From Pseudoalteromonas sp. MSK9-3 (lineage in GTDB: Bacteria > Pseudomonadota > Gammaproteobacteria > Enterobacterales > Alteromonadaceae): 64,000 nt of DNA. The notes beneath the pieces were generated by a model. The model saw only the letters and a program-made list of their open reading frames with translations. It ran no database searches and was not told the DNA's origin. The DNA lies in the NCBI RefSeq assembly GCF_003590335.1, contig NZ_MIET01000042.1:124001-188000 (forward strand), written 5' to 3'. Of this stretch, positions 54,907-63,930 are shown piece after piece. Position numbers and translations under genes: made by a program. Each line of letters begins with the position of its first letter. Position 1 is the first letter of the stretch.

Positions 54907-57831
54907 ATGAAACGCCACTTTTTTTGGGCATTAGGTTATGTAGCCATTGCCATACTATTTATCTCTTACTTACCGAGCCAACGTATTTGGACGGTATTGT
55001 GGGGCGCTGATCTGTGGTTAATCATGGGTCTAATGACCTTGAATTATTCTTGCTGGTGGAAAACCCTCATATTGACGCTGGCTTTGAGTCTGGGGGCGTT
55101 CATTTTATGGGATATGTTGAATTTAGAAGCGCTGTTGATCCTCGTGTTAAATGTGCTTGAGGCCTACCTTATTGCATTTTTCTTTAAGCAGCACTTTAAC
55201 TTTGAGCGCACGTTATCGCAGCCAAGTTATTTGGTAAAGTGTTTATTGTTATTCGTTTTCTTCCCCTCTTTATTACTGGGCTTACTCGGTGCGCAATGGG
55301 TGTCTGTGGTATCTTCGTTAAGTTTTACTACCTTGCTGCTGGGATGGTTTGAAGGCTCATTGATCACATTACTCACGGGCTTACCTGTGGTACTACTGTG
55401 TACTCAAGGTGGAAAGTTAAACGTTCTGAAAACATATCATTATGATGATCTGTTATGGGCAGGGGGGGTTGGGTTACTCACTGTGTGCTCAGCGTTGTTT
55501 TCTTGGTTTGCTTTTGCCGTACTCACGGTTGTTTCTTTGGCGTTATGTGCTGTTTTTCGCGGTTTTAAGTCTTTAAGTGTGGCTGGTTTTATTCTAGCCG
55601 TAGGCGTTGCTTTTTTACTCAGTATAGACACAGGGCAAGAACAAAATGATGTGCAAACAACACTGTCTATACTTTTTGTTGTTATAGCTGGGTATTGTAA
55701 CGCGCTCATTATTTGTATGTATGAGCTGATAAATAAGCGTTCGCTGGTTGAAATCCAGGCAGTTGATAATAATTACAAGCATACCTTTGAGTTAAGTCCT
55801 ATTATGCTCGTTACTCTGAATGATCATGGGCGTATCTTACACATCAGCGATGGGTTTACAAAATGCCTCGGATATCGACGAGAGCACCTACTAAATAAGC
55901 CCATCACTAATTATATGACTGAGCATTCTGCCAGTTTAATCCATCATATGGGGTTATCTGGTGGGGCAAAGTTTACCATTGAAGAAATGGTGCTTTTGAG
56001 CAAAAGTAACAAGAAAATAACCTGCTTATTGCAAGCCGATGTGTTTAATGCCAATGAGTCGGGTGCACACACTTTGTGTTTTTTTCAAGATATTTCAGAA
56101 AGGCAACAACTGGCACAAGAGCTATCGAAAGAAAAAGAGTTATTAGAAGTGACTTTGAGCTCAATTGGGGACGGCGTAATTTGTACGGATGTAAATAGCC
56201 ATGTTACCTATATGAATCCCGTGGCGGAAGCTATTTTAGCGAAGTTAACCAATGAGGTGGCTGGTTTACCGTTTCAGGAAGTCATGCCTTTATTTAATGA
56301 GGATACACTCCAGCCTATTGAGAATCTCACTGATTACTGTATGGGAAACCACCAAACGCTGGGTTTGCCAGAGCTCACATGCGTTAAAAATCATTTAGGC
56401 CTTACATTTGCAATTCAAGACTCTATTTCTCCGATATATGGTAAAGATGGGCAAATAATGGGATCTGTGATGGTGTTTCAAGATGTGACTGAGTCTAGAA
56501 TGATGTCTCGTAAAATGAACCATTTAGCCCATCACGATGCTTTAACAGGGTTGCCAAATCGTTTATTGCTGCAAGATAGGTTAATTCAAGCATGTAAACG
56601 AGCGCGTCGTTGCAAACATCAGTTTGCCTTGGTATTTATTGACCTTGATAAATTTAAAAAGATAAACGATTCATTAGGCCATGATTATGGTGATCTGTTA
56701 TTGAAACAAGTAGCTGAACGATTAGCAGGATGTGTGCGAGCCTGCGATACGGTGTCGCGGATGGGCGGTGATGAATTCGTCTTATTACTCGATGCCATAG
56801 AAGATAAACGGCATGTGCGAAAAGTCATTAAAAAGGTACTTATAAGTACCACGGGTGAGTATGAGCTTAAAGGCATTCAATTGGATGTGTCGTTAAGTGC
56901 GGGTATTGCGATATACCCAGATGATGGTGACAATGCTGAAACATTGATGAAACATGCCGATACGGCCATGTACCGGGCAAAAAAAGTGGCAAAAACCGAT
57001 TTTCAATTTTATAGCGCACGGTTAGATCACGAGGCTGAATTACGGGTTGAGATAGAGAGTGCTATTAATAAAGGCATTGAAAATGAAGAGTTCCTGCCTT
57101 ATTACCAGCCTATTGTTAACGCCTTGAGCTTTGAATTGGAAAAAGTAGAAATGTTAGCAAGGTGGCAGCAAAGTGACCAATTGGTAATGCCTGCACAGTT
57201 TATTTCGATTGCTGAAGATGCCAATAGCATCACTAAACTCAGTCAGCAGTTATTGCACCAAGCGTTACCACAGTTTGCCAAGTGGTTATTAGTAAAACCC
57301 AGTTTAATAATGAGTATTAATATATCGGTGTTGCAATTAAGTGAGGCCAACTTCACCAAACAGTTTGTTGAGTTGGTCGGCGAATTTGGTGTGCCTACAA
57401 AAAATATTGAAATAGAAGTGACCGAATCGTCGTTGGTATCAAATATTGAATCAATGCAGAAAACATTGTTACAGCTGCAAGAAATGGGCTTTGCAATTGC
57501 TATTGATGACTTTGGCACTGGTTTTTCAAGCTTAAATTATTTGAAGCATTTAGCATTTGATACGATCAAAGTCGATCAGTCTTTTGTCAGTGACATTAGC
57601 GGGGGTAAAAACAATGGGGATCTGGCTATTGTGATTGTTAATATGGCACAAAGTCTTCACGTTAATTGTGTTGCAGAGGGCGTTGAAAATGCCATGCAAG
57701 CTAAGGTACTTGCGGCATGTGGCTGTCAGCAGCTGCAAGGTTATTTTTTCTCTCAAGCACTGAGTGCACAAGCAACGACCGAGCTGATTGAACAAGGAAA
57801 AACAATTAACACGATTGCACGTATTAAATAG
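54907..57831 (+). CDS. MASE1-like membrane protein with PAS, GGDEF and EAL domains
   Basis: A 974-residue bifunctional-looking c-di-GMP enzyme. The N-terminal ~290 residues form about 8-9 membrane helices (MASE1-like). Two PAS domains follow (~300-410 and ~415-535). GGDEF near 540-705: MGGDEF at Met619-Phe624, with an I-site RACD at Arg611-Asp614. EAL from ~715: EMLARW (Glu748), IEVTESS, IDDFGTG (Asp867, Asp868), KVDQSF and VAEGVEN. Both catalytic sites are largely intact, although EAL reads EML. Intergenic 212 bases separate it from the MCP-like gene; it could be in the same signalling context. Confidence 0.92.
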   Translation: MKRHFFWALGYVAIAILFISYLPSQRIWTVLWGADLWLIMGLMTLNYSCWWKTLILTLALSLGAFILWDMLNLEALLILVLNVLEAYLIAFFFKQHFNFERTLSQPSYLVKCLLLFVFFPSLLLGLLGAQWVSVVSSLSFTTLLLGWFEGSLITLLTGLPVVLLCTQGGKLNVLKTYHYDDLLWAGGVGLLTVCSALFSWFAFAVLTVVSLALCAVFRGFKSLSVAGFILAVGVAFLLSIDTGQEQNDVQTTLSILFVVIAGYCNALIICMYELINKRSLVEIQAVDNNYKHTFELSPIMLVTLNDHGRILHISDGFTKCLGYRREHLLNKPITNYMTEHSASLIHHMGLSGGAKFTIEEMVLLSKSNKKITCLLQADVFNANESGAHTLCFFQDISERQQLAQELSKEKELLEVTLSSIGDGVICTDVNSHVTYMNPVAEAILAKLTNEVAGLPFQEVMPLFNEDTLQPIENLTDYCMGNHQTLGLPELTCVKNHLGLTFAIQDSISPIYGKDGQIMGSVMVFQDVTESRMMSRKMNHLAHHDALTGLPNRLLLQDRLIQACKRARRCKHQFALVFIDLDKFKKINDSLGHDYGDLLLKQVAERLAGCVRACDTVSRMGGDEFVLLLDAIEDKRHVRKVIKKVLISTTGEYELKGIQLDVSLSAGIAIYPDDGDNAETLMKHADTAMYRAKKVAKTDFQFYSARLDHEAELRVEIESAINKGIENEEFLPYYQPIVNALSFELEKVEMLARWQQSDQLVMPAQFISIAEDANSITKLSQQLLHQALPQFAKWLLVKPSLIMSINISVLQLSEANFTKQFVELVGEFGVPTKNIEIEVTESSLVSNIESMQKTLLQLQEMGFAIAIDDFGTGFSSLNYLKHLAFDTIKVDQSFVSDISGGKNNGDLAIVIVNMAQSLHVNCVAEGVENAMQAKVLAACGCQQLQGYFFSQALSAQATTELIEQGKTINTIARIK

Positions 57832-57867
57832 CGTTTTTATTTTCTAACGCATATAAATACGCTATTT
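57826..57867 (+). terminator. Terminator of GGDEF/EAL gene
   Basis: AAATAGCG / CGCTATTT (8 bp, 26-base loop) with TTTTTA following; the stem overlaps the stop codon. Confidence 0.5.
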
Positions 57868-57892
57868 TTAAGTCATAAAGCTTGGCTCGCGT

Positions 57893-58276
57893 TTAACACT
57901 GTTGAACATCATCGTTATTTTGCGCAACACGCCACAATACGCCACTCGGATCATATAAACAGAACTCACGCATCCCCCAAGGTTGTGTGATTATTTCGGT
58001 AAGTTTACACCTAAAACTATGCTCCAGCTCTAATGCCAATAAGTGCTGGTACCAAGCATTGAGATCAGAGACGTGCAAATGCATCATGTAGTTTTCACAA
58101 TGTTTGGGTTCATAAAAGTCTTGTAATAAAAAAGAATAAGATTGATAACGAAAGGCGGCAATACCTGAGTGCTCAGAGACTAATTCAAACCCTAATGCTT
58201 GATAGAATTTTATAGATGACGAAAAACATTTTGCTGGTACAAATGGTTGTATAGCAATCACATTTAAATTATTCAT
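57893..58276 (-). CDS. VOC family protein (bleomycin-resistance-like)
   Basis: A 127-residue glyoxalase-fold protein: PAKCFSSSIKFYQALGFELV, FLLQDFYEPK and FCLYDPSGVLWRVAQ. Function nonspecific. It is convergent with the GGDEF/EAL gene. Confidence 0.85.
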   Translation of the reverse strand: MNNLNVIAIQPFVPAKCFSSSIKFYQALGFELVSEHSGIAAFRYQSYSFLLQDFYEPKHCENYMMHLHVSDLNAWYQHLLALELEHSFRCKLTEIITQPWGMREFCLYDPSGVLWRVAQNNDDVQQC

Positions 58277-58502
58277 AAGATATAAGCCTATATCATGGTG
58301 TATTTAGTATAAAGACGCGTGGAGCTGTTAAAAATTCAAATGTTTAAGCACTACGGGGTTTAATGTGTCGTTCTGAATTTAAGTTTAGTTCGGAGTAGTT
58401 TAAACTGCGGTTTCATTTTAAAGTCGACGTTTCTAGTTAAGATACTTGGCTAGCGCATCACTTCGTGATAGTTTTTCGCAAAAATAAATAAAGAGATATG
58501 TC

Positions 58503-59075
58503 ATGCCAAAGGCCAGTGAAATAAAAAAACATGCAGCGGTTGAATACAATAATCGTGTGATGATTGTTAGAGATATTGAACGTTCAGTACCGCAAGGACG
58601 TTCAGGTGGTAGTTTATACCGTATGCGTATGTACGATGTGGTAAATGGTGGCAAAGTTGACGAGACATTCAAAGCCGATGAAATGTTAACGCTTGCAGAT
58701 CTTATTCGTCGCCCGGTTGTGTTTTCGTACATTGATGGTGATGAATATGTATTTATGGATGAGGAAGATTACACACCGTATAACCTAAACAAATCGTCAA
58801 TTGAAGAGCAGGTGTTATTTGTAAGTGAAGACACCAAAGGCTTACTTGCCGTAATCGTAGAGGGTAGCCCAGTTTCAATTGATTTACCGTCAAGTGTTGA
58901 GCTTGTCATAGAGGATACAGCCCCTTCAATCAAAGGCGCATCAGCAAGCGCACGCACAAAACCTGCCACTTTGTCTACAGGTCTGACAGTACAAGTACCA
59001 GAGCACATTTCTACTGGAGATAGAATCAAAATAAACACCGATGAGAAAAAGTTCATGGGTCGTGCTGATAATTAA
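58503..59075 (+). CDS. efpL: Elongation factor P-like protein EfpL (YeiP)
   Basis: A 190-residue EF-P paralogue that acts on the ribosome to relieve stalling. Domain [21 protein letters not shown] and a tip loop [10 protein letters not shown], where Arg33 occupies the position of the modified lysine in EF-P; domain III ends [20 protein letters not shown] and MGRADN. The Arg at 33 and the KFMGRAD tail match EfpL. Single gene. Confidence 0.95.
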   Translation: MPKASEIKKHAAVEYNNRVMIVRDIERSVPQGRSGGSLYRMRMYDVVNGGKVDETFKADEMLTLADLIRRPVVFSYIDGDEYVFMDEEDYTPYNLNKSSIEEQVLFVSEDTKGLLAVIVEGSPVSIDLPSSVELVIEDTAPSIKGASASARTKPATLSTGLTVQVPEHISTGDRIKINTDEKKFMGRADN

Positions 59076-59095
59076 TCGTTAGCGAACTAAACGCG

Positions 59096-59115
59096 AGCAG
59101 CATAGTCATGCTGTT
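59096..59115 (+). terminator. Hairpin after efpL
   Basis: AGCAGCAT / ATGCTGTT (with a G-U pair, AGTC loop) shortly after the stop codon, followed by TGCATG rather than a T-run. Weak terminator candidate. Confidence 0.4.
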
Positions 59116-59137
59116 TGCATGTTCTAGAAAATTCATT

Positions 59138-59183
59138 ACTGGCCTTTATAAATAGTTATGTAACTTTTTTACTTAAGGCCAGT
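59138..59183 (+). promoter_or_regulatory. Nine-bp inverted repeat in thioesterase leader
   Basis: ACTGGCCTT and AAGGCCAGT flank a 28-base AT-rich loop containing TTTTTT. It lies 24 bases before the GTG start and could be a terminator for efpL, an operator or a leader fold. Confidence 0.35.
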
Positions 59184-59207
59184 ATAAGATTTAGAAGGAG
59201 TTGTGGT

Positions 59208-59933
59208 GTGAGTAAATGGTTGAGTGTAAATAATGAAAACGCTACAAAAACACTGATCTGTTTTCCTTATGCAGGCGGCGGGATAAATATTTATTCAGGT
59301 TGGAAAAAACTACTCCCTGATGATGTTCGACTGGTCATGGTAGAACCACCAGGAAGAGGTCGTCACTTTGGTGAACCTGCCATTGATGATATGAACAAAT
59401 TGGTGAGCGAGTTACAACAACATTTAGATCCTTTCATGCAAGGTGAATATGTTTTATATGGACATAGTTTAGGCAGTCGAGTCGCTTTTGAAGTGTTACG
59501 CCAAGCATTAGAGCGAGGGTTGCCCTGTGCCAAACATTTCTTTGCATCAGGCAGTGCCAGTCCGGCTTACTGTGGCTTGAGAAAATCAATTTATGATCTA
59601 CCATCTGCTGAATTTCGTGTTGCATTGGGGGAGTTAAACGGTACGCCCAAAGAAATATTAGCGCATGATGAACTCATGGATTTATTTGAACCCATGCTTA
59701 GAGCCGACTTTAAGTTGGCAGATACGTATAAGTATGAGCGGCCGCTGACGTTCCCATGCAATGTGAGCGTGTTTGCAGGTAAAGACGATACAATTTTGGA
59801 AGAACATGCGCGCCATTGGTTAAGCTTTTTTGAGTCGGGTGAGTTTACTTGGTTTGAGGGCGGGCATTTCTTTATTAACGACTGTACTACCGAGATTGTT
59901 GACAAAGTAAGCACAAGATTAGCGCTGATATAG
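59208..59933 (+). CDS. Type II thioesterase (TesA/GrsT-like, stand-alone)
   Basis: About 241 residues from GTG 59208, with GAAGGAG seven bases upstream. Motifs: LICFPYAGGG, VEPPGRGRHFGEP, nucleophile Ser87 in YGHSLGSR, and a C-terminal WFEGGHFFIND containing the catalytic His. In non-ribosomal/polyketide systems these enzymes clear wrongly loaded carrier domains. No carrier-protein or synthetase gene is present in this window. A small peptide gene follows 95 bases downstream. Confidence 0.88.
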   Translation: MSKWLSVNNENATKTLICFPYAGGGINIYSGWKKLLPDDVRLVMVEPPGRGRHFGEPAIDDMNKLVSELQQHLDPFMQGEYVLYGHSLGSRVAFEVLRQALERGLPCAKHFFASGSASPAYCGLRKSIYDLPSAEFRVALGELNGTPKEILAHDELMDLFEPMLRADFKLADTYKYERPLTFPCNVSVFAGKDDTILEEHARHWLSFFESGEFTWFEGGHFFINDCTTEIVDKVSTRLALI

Positions 59934-60028
59934 GCGTATGCATTAGGGTTTTTATCGAACTTTTTTATTGACTAGTGGCTGTCATTTGCTAACGTTGATT
60001 TGACTAAAAAATAAACGAAAGGACAGTC

Positions 60029-60202
60029 ATGAAACTTAAGTTAGCAGTCAAAAAGAAACAGTTAAAAGCGTTGTCTGATAATAATTCTATCGCGTTAAAG
60101 CAAACTATACATGTCGCGGGCGGAAAAATGGATCCCCCTTCTTTTGCGTGTGATACCGGTTATTTAGTATGTGGTGGTGATTCCATAATCAAACTTAATT
60201 AG
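60029..60202 (+). CDS. Small leader-peptide-like protein with VAGG motif (57 residues)
   Basis: Below the size of ordinary ORF calls but well supported: AAAGGA lies 6-7 bases upstream of the ATG. Sequence begins MKLKLAVKKKQLKALS (basic amphipathic leader), followed by QTIHVAGG at residues 25-32, then a ~25-residue C-terminal part with two cysteines (Cys41 and Cys48, in SFACDTGYLVCGG). A double-glycine leader before a small Cys-containing core is the shape of secreted peptides or RiPP precursors. No processing enzyme or C39 transporter was found in the window. Function is unknown. Confidence 0.7.
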   Translation: MKLKLAVKKKQLKALSDNNSIALKQTIHVAGGKMDPPSFACDTGYLVCGGDSIIKLN

Positions 60203-60239
60203 CCCGAGAATACAGTGTGGACGTTAATATATTTATATT

Positions 60240-60270
60240 AAAAAGCAGCATTTTATAATGCTGCTTTTTG
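60240..60270. terminator. Strong bidirectional terminator
   Basis: AAAAAGCAGCATT / AATGCTGCTTTTT (13 bp, TTAT loop) with T-runs usable on both strands. It separates the small peptide gene from the end of hmuV. Confidence 0.9.
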
Positions 60271-60309
60271 TTGTTATAAGCGCTACGGTTAATTGTTGTG
60301 CGGGCTGAA

Positions 60310-61104
60310 TTATTGTATCGCAGTATGCGCAATATTAAGGCTCGGTAAGTGTTCTGCTTGTTGCGATAGCTGCGCATCTATCTGATATGTTTTTTGTAGT
60401 TGCGCACGGTTAAGTATGTCTGCTGGTTTACCCATTGCGACGACTTTGCCCTGTTCGAGCATGGTAATTGCATCGGCAAAGCTTGCTGCTAGTGCCAAAT
60501 CATGTACCACTGCAATAACAGCTGCGCCTTGATTTGCAATGTCGCGTGCTAACTTCATAACTTGGTATTGATGGTATAAATCAAGGCTAGCAGTGGGTTC
60601 ATCTATAAGTAAATAGCAAGGTTTCTTTTGTGCCAGTGCTGGTAATAATTGACATAGCACTCGGGCAAACTGAACGCGCTGTTTTTCTCCTCCAGACAAT
60701 AATGTAAATGATTTATTGGCCAGCTCTGTCACGTTTAACGTATCAAGTGCTTGCTTTGAGTATGACAGTAATTGCTCATAAGGCACGTGTTCACTATGAA
60801 CAAAGTGCGACATATCGACAATCTCTTGTACTGTAAAAGGAAAGTCACAGTCATAGTTTTGCGTAAGTACTGCGCGACATTGGGCAAGTTCTGTCGGCTG
60901 GTAGTCATTCATGCATTTGCTCTGGTAGGTAATGTTACCCGAATGCAGTGGTACATCGGCACACAGTGCTTTTAGCAATGTTGACTTACCAGCACCATTT
61001 GGCCCAATCACCACATGTAATTGCCCGCATTCAACTGTGAGCTCCGCGTCATTAAGCAATGTATTACTGCCAACTTTCACACAAATGTTTTTTGCTTGTA
61101 ACAT
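60310..61104 (-). CDS. hmuV: Heme/iron ABC transporter ATPase HmuV-like
   Basis: A 264-residue ATPase. Walker A GPNGAGKSTLL, signature LLSGGEKQRVQFARVL, Walker B YLLIDEPTASLD and H-loop VHDLA. Third gene of the hmuTUV unit; one base separates it from hmuU. It would energise periplasmic heme or siderophore import. Confidence 0.93.
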   Translation of the reverse strand: MLQAKNICVKVGSNTLLNDAELTVECGQLHVVIGPNGAGKSTLLKALCADVPLHSGNITYQSKCMNDYQPTELAQCRAVLTQNYDCDFPFTVQEIVDMSHFVHSEHVPYEQLLSYSKQALDTLNVTELANKSFTLLSGGEKQRVQFARVLCQLLPALAQKKPCYLLIDEPTASLDLYHQYQVMKLARDIANQGAAVIAVVHDLALAASFADAITMLEQGKVVAMGKPADILNRAQLQKTYQIDAQLSQQAEHLPSLNIAHTAIQ

Positions 61105-61105
61105 T

Positions 61106-62161
61106 TTAAAAGCCTCGTGATTGATATGTTTTAAGTAACATAACTAAAAAGAACGGCCCGCCGATTGCGCTGGTGATCAACCCGATGGGCAGTTCTGAGG
61201 GGAGAATTAATGTGCGGGCAAGGATGTCTGCAAGGCTTAACAAAATCGCGCCGCCGAGTATCGATGCTGGCATTAGGTAGCGATGATCTGGGCCCATTAA
61301 TAAACGCATGATATGCGGTACAATAAATCCAACGAAGCCAATCATACCGGTAAGTGAAACTGATGCCCCAATACACAGTGCGGTATAAATGAAAGCTTGC
61401 TTTTTTAAAGCGGTGACGTTAACGCCTAGATGCTTGGCTTGCTGTTCACCTAGCAAATAAATATTCAGAGGCTTCGCCATTTTGAAAAAGAAAATGCAAC
61501 ATACACTGATGATCACAAGCGAAGGGGTGATCATTTTAAAGCTATTTCCCGCGAGAGAACCCATTCCCCAAAACGTTAAATCACGTAACTCGGCATCACT
61601 ACTAATAAGCGTTAATATACCGATAAATGCACTTACGATGGCATTAATAGCAATGCCAGCAAGCAATAAACTAATAATTGTAAATTGGTTTCCTTGGCTT
61701 GACAGTTTATAAATCAGAGCGCAAATGACTAAGCAGCCTAAAAAAGCACCCATTGGCACAGCGTAAATACCATAAGTTTCGCTGAAGGTACTGAGTAAGC
61801 TATTACCCAGTACAATGGTGGCGATTGCCCCCAATGCTGCGCCGCTGGTTATACCGATTAACCCGGGGTCCGCGAGTGGATTTCGAAATATGGCTTGCAT
61901 TGCAGCCCCACTTGCCGCGAGTCCTGCACCGACAGCCATGGTAAGCAGCAACCGCGGTAAGCGAATTTCCCAGATGACAGCATGCTGTAGTGAATTAGCC
62001 TCTCCATAGCTCAAAATATCGACCAATTGACTTAAGTTGATATCTACACCGCCAATTGCTAAGGAAATTAACCCGATCATGAAACACACTACAAGCAGAC
62101 CGGTAACTAGCATGCGCTTAGCAGATCCAACAGGGATAAATGACTGGCTAAGAGCAAGCAT
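61106..62161 (-). CDS. hmuU: FecCD-type heme/iron permease HmuU-like
   Basis: A 351-residue permease with about 9-10 transmembrane helices of the BtuC/FecCD family: AIGGVDINLSQLVDIL, AMQAIFRNPLADPGLIGITS and GFVGFIVPHIMRLLMG. Its start overlaps the HmuT stop by one base. It forms the membrane channel for the ABC transporter. Confidence 0.93.
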   Translation of the reverse strand: MLALSQSFIPVGSAKRMLVTGLLVVCFMIGLISLAIGGVDINLSQLVDILSYGEANSLQHAVIWEIRLPRLLLTMAVGAGLAASGAAMQAIFRNPLADPGLIGITSGAALGAIATIVLGNSLLSTFSETYGIYAVPMGAFLGCLVICALIYKLSSQGNQFTIISLLLAGIAINAIVSAFIGILTLISSDAELRDLTFWGMGSLAGNSFKMITPSLVIISVCCIFFFKMAKPLNIYLLGEQQAKHLGVNVTALKKQAFIYTALCIGASVSLTGMIGFVGFIVPHIMRLLMGPDHRYLMPASILGGAILLSLADILARTLILPSELPIGLITSAIGGPFFLVMLLKTYQSRGF

Positions 62162-63084
62162 TATAACGCCTTTTTATCTGATGTTTGTGCCGCCCGCAAA
62201 CGATAGTGATTAGGGTAGGAAACACCTGAGTGAATGGCTTTAGCAAGTTCGGTGACAGCTTGCGGAGTTCTTGGGCTCATACCAAGTAAGTAGGAACCAT
62301 TGAAGGTGAGCACCTTGTTATTTTTAACTGCGTTAGAGTATTTAAAATGCGGTATCTTCGCGACATCAAGGCTTTGACTTTTACCGTGACGACCCATAGT
62401 AATAATAACGTCTGGGTTAATTGCTATTGCAGCCTCGGTTGAAAGGGGTTTCCACCCTGAAAAATGGGCGCTTGCAACATTATGACCACCTGCGGCTTTA
62501 ATAACATCGTGTGCCGATGTGTCACTGCCAGCAACCAAAGGTTGACCTGCTTTTAAGCTTAATACAAACAATACATTTGGCTTTGTTGTTGCCTGAGATA
62601 AAATGTGCGCCAATGCTTTGCGATCGGTTTGGATATAGGCGTTTAAATCTCGTCCTTTTTGCTCGACATTAAGTAACTTAGCAACTTTAGAAATCTTCTT
62701 CTCAATGGCAAAAAAGTGATCATTTTCTGAAAATATATGTGTACTCAGGCCAATATTCTTGAGTTGCTGTATTACTTTATCAGGACCTGAATCCGCTTCT
62801 CCTAACAATAAGTCTGGGTTTAAAGACAATACGCCTTCTACATTAATATTACGTACATAGCCAACTTGGGCTTTTTCAGTGGCTTGTACCGGAAATACAC
62901 TGGTGCTATCAACCCCAACGATCCGGCTTTGCTCGCCTAAGGCGTAAATGATTTCAGTGATTGACCCACCTGATACAACAATTCGCTCATAATTTGATTC
63001 CGCGTTAGCCGATGGGTTGAGTAAAAATACACATAGTAAAGATATAGATAAAACAAAATGACTAGACCAAGGTTTAACTTTCAT
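62161..63084 (-). CDS. hmuT: Periplasmic heme/iron-binding protein HmuT-like
   Basis: A 307-residue class III solute-binding protein from ATG 63084; the longer reading frame upstream overlaps the tonB gene and is unlikely. Signal peptide MKVKPWSSHFVLSISLLCVF then NPSANAES. Motifs VVSGGSITEIIYALGEQSRI, LNPDLLLGEADSGPD and FNGSYLLGMSPRTPQAV match HmuT/ChuT-like proteins. A Fur-like box lies 20 bases upstream of the start. Confidence 0.92.
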   Translation of the reverse strand: MKVKPWSSHFVLSISLLCVFLLNPSANAESNYERIVVSGGSITEIIYALGEQSRIVGVDSTSVFPVQATEKAQVGYVRNINVEGVLSLNPDLLLGEADSGPDKVIQQLKNIGLSTHIFSENDHFFAIEKKISKVAKLLNVEQKGRDLNAYIQTDRKALAHILSQATTKPNVLFVLSLKAGQPLVAGSDTSAHDVIKAAGGHNVASAHFSGWKPLSTEAAIAINPDVIITMGRHGKSQSLDVAKIPHFKYSNAVKNNKVLTFNGSYLLGMSPRTPQAVTELAKAIHSGVSYPNHYRLRAAQTSDKKAL

Positions 63085-63103
63085 AACAATTCCAAAGTTG
63101 CTA

Positions 63104-63141
63104 TTATAATAATGAGAATAATAACAGTTATCATTATCACT
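63104..63141. promoter_or_regulatory. Fur-box-like region controlling divergent hmuT and tonB
   Basis: The minus strand reads GATAATGATAACTGTTATTA followed by TTCTCATTAT, closely resembling the GATAATGAT-type Fur consensus and its overlap units. It lies between the divergent hmuT and tonB starts, so iron-Fur repression of both directions is expected. Confidence 0.8.
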
Positions 63142-63148
63142 AATCAAT

Positions 63149-63907
63149 ATGAAGATTTTAACCTGTACAAGTATTTCAATTTTGGCCCACAGTTTATTTT
63201 GGCTTGCTATGGAGCCAGAAATACCACACTTTAATGGTGGCAATGTTGCTGATGTTGTTGCTTTAAAAGTTAAAATACAGCAAGTTGCGATGAAACAAAG
63301 AGAAAGCACTCTGGTGCAGAATGTGCGACTTACAGCGCCTAACGAGACGTTATTTGATGGGAAAAAGCAGCAGTTAATTACAGTAAAAAAATCAAAAAAA
63401 GCTGAAGTATTAACTGATAAACACGTTGTTCAGCAAACAAAGGCTCTGCCTTTGCCTCAAAAAACACAAGATCCGATACCGCAGAAAAATGATAAGCCTA
63501 TAGAACCTGACTTGTCAGACCCTGAACAACCACATGTCGCAGCTCTTGCGTCAGATACATCAGAAGCTGTGTCATCGAGTGCCCCCGTAGTCACTGAGCA
63601 ACATAGCATGAGTGATGAGCTGGTTCACGTCAGCGCTCCCCCCTTATTCAAAGCACCTCGACCATTACTAAAATATCCATTGCGGGCTAAGCGCCGAGGC
63701 CAGCAAGGTGTCACAGTTGTCTCAATTGAGCTCAATAAACAAGGTGTCATAGTCGCTGTCGATATTGTGAAAAGCAGTGGTTTTGCTGCGTTGGATAAAG
63801 CGGCATTAAATAATGTAAAACAATGGCAGTTCTATGCTGTTGAGCAACATGGGCATGCGATTAACGCGAAGTTTACCGTGCCTGTTGAGTTTAGCCTTAC
63901 AAGTTAA
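63149..63907 (+). CDS. tonB: Energy transducer TonB
   Basis: A 252-residue protein: N-terminal membrane anchor (CTSISILAHSLFWLAM, residues ~6-22), a long Pro/Lys/Gln-rich periplasmic spacer (e.g. KALPLPQKTQDPIPQK), and a C-terminal TonB domain (~165-252: YPLRAKRRGQQGVTVVSIEL, FAALDKAALNNVKQWQF). It transfers inner-membrane proton energy to TonB-dependent receptors. The start is 65 bases from the divergent hmuT start across the Fur box. exbB follows after 23 bases. Confidence 0.92.
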   Translation: MKILTCTSISILAHSLFWLAMEPEIPHFNGGNVADVVALKVKIQQVAMKQRESTLVQNVRLTAPNETLFDGKKQQLITVKKSKKAEVLTDKHVVQQTKALPLPQKTQDPIPQKNDKPIEPDLSDPEQPHVAALASDTSEAVSSSAPVVTEQHSMSDELVHVSAPPLFKAPRPLLKYPLRAKRRGQQGVTVVSIELNKQGVIVAVDIVKSSGFAALDKAALNNVKQWQFYAVEQHGHAINAKFTVPVEFSLTS

Positions 63908-63930
63908 TCACCTCTATTTGGAAAGTAATT

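Noticed and set aside
59208-59933. Thioesterase as proof of a nearby non-ribosomal peptide cluster
   Set aside because: No carrier, condensation or adenylation domain is in the window, so the enzyme is only a weak hint.
63085-63309. Longer N-terminus of HmuT
   Set aside because: It overlaps tonB in full opposite sense and covers the Fur box; ATG 63084 gives a clean signal peptide.
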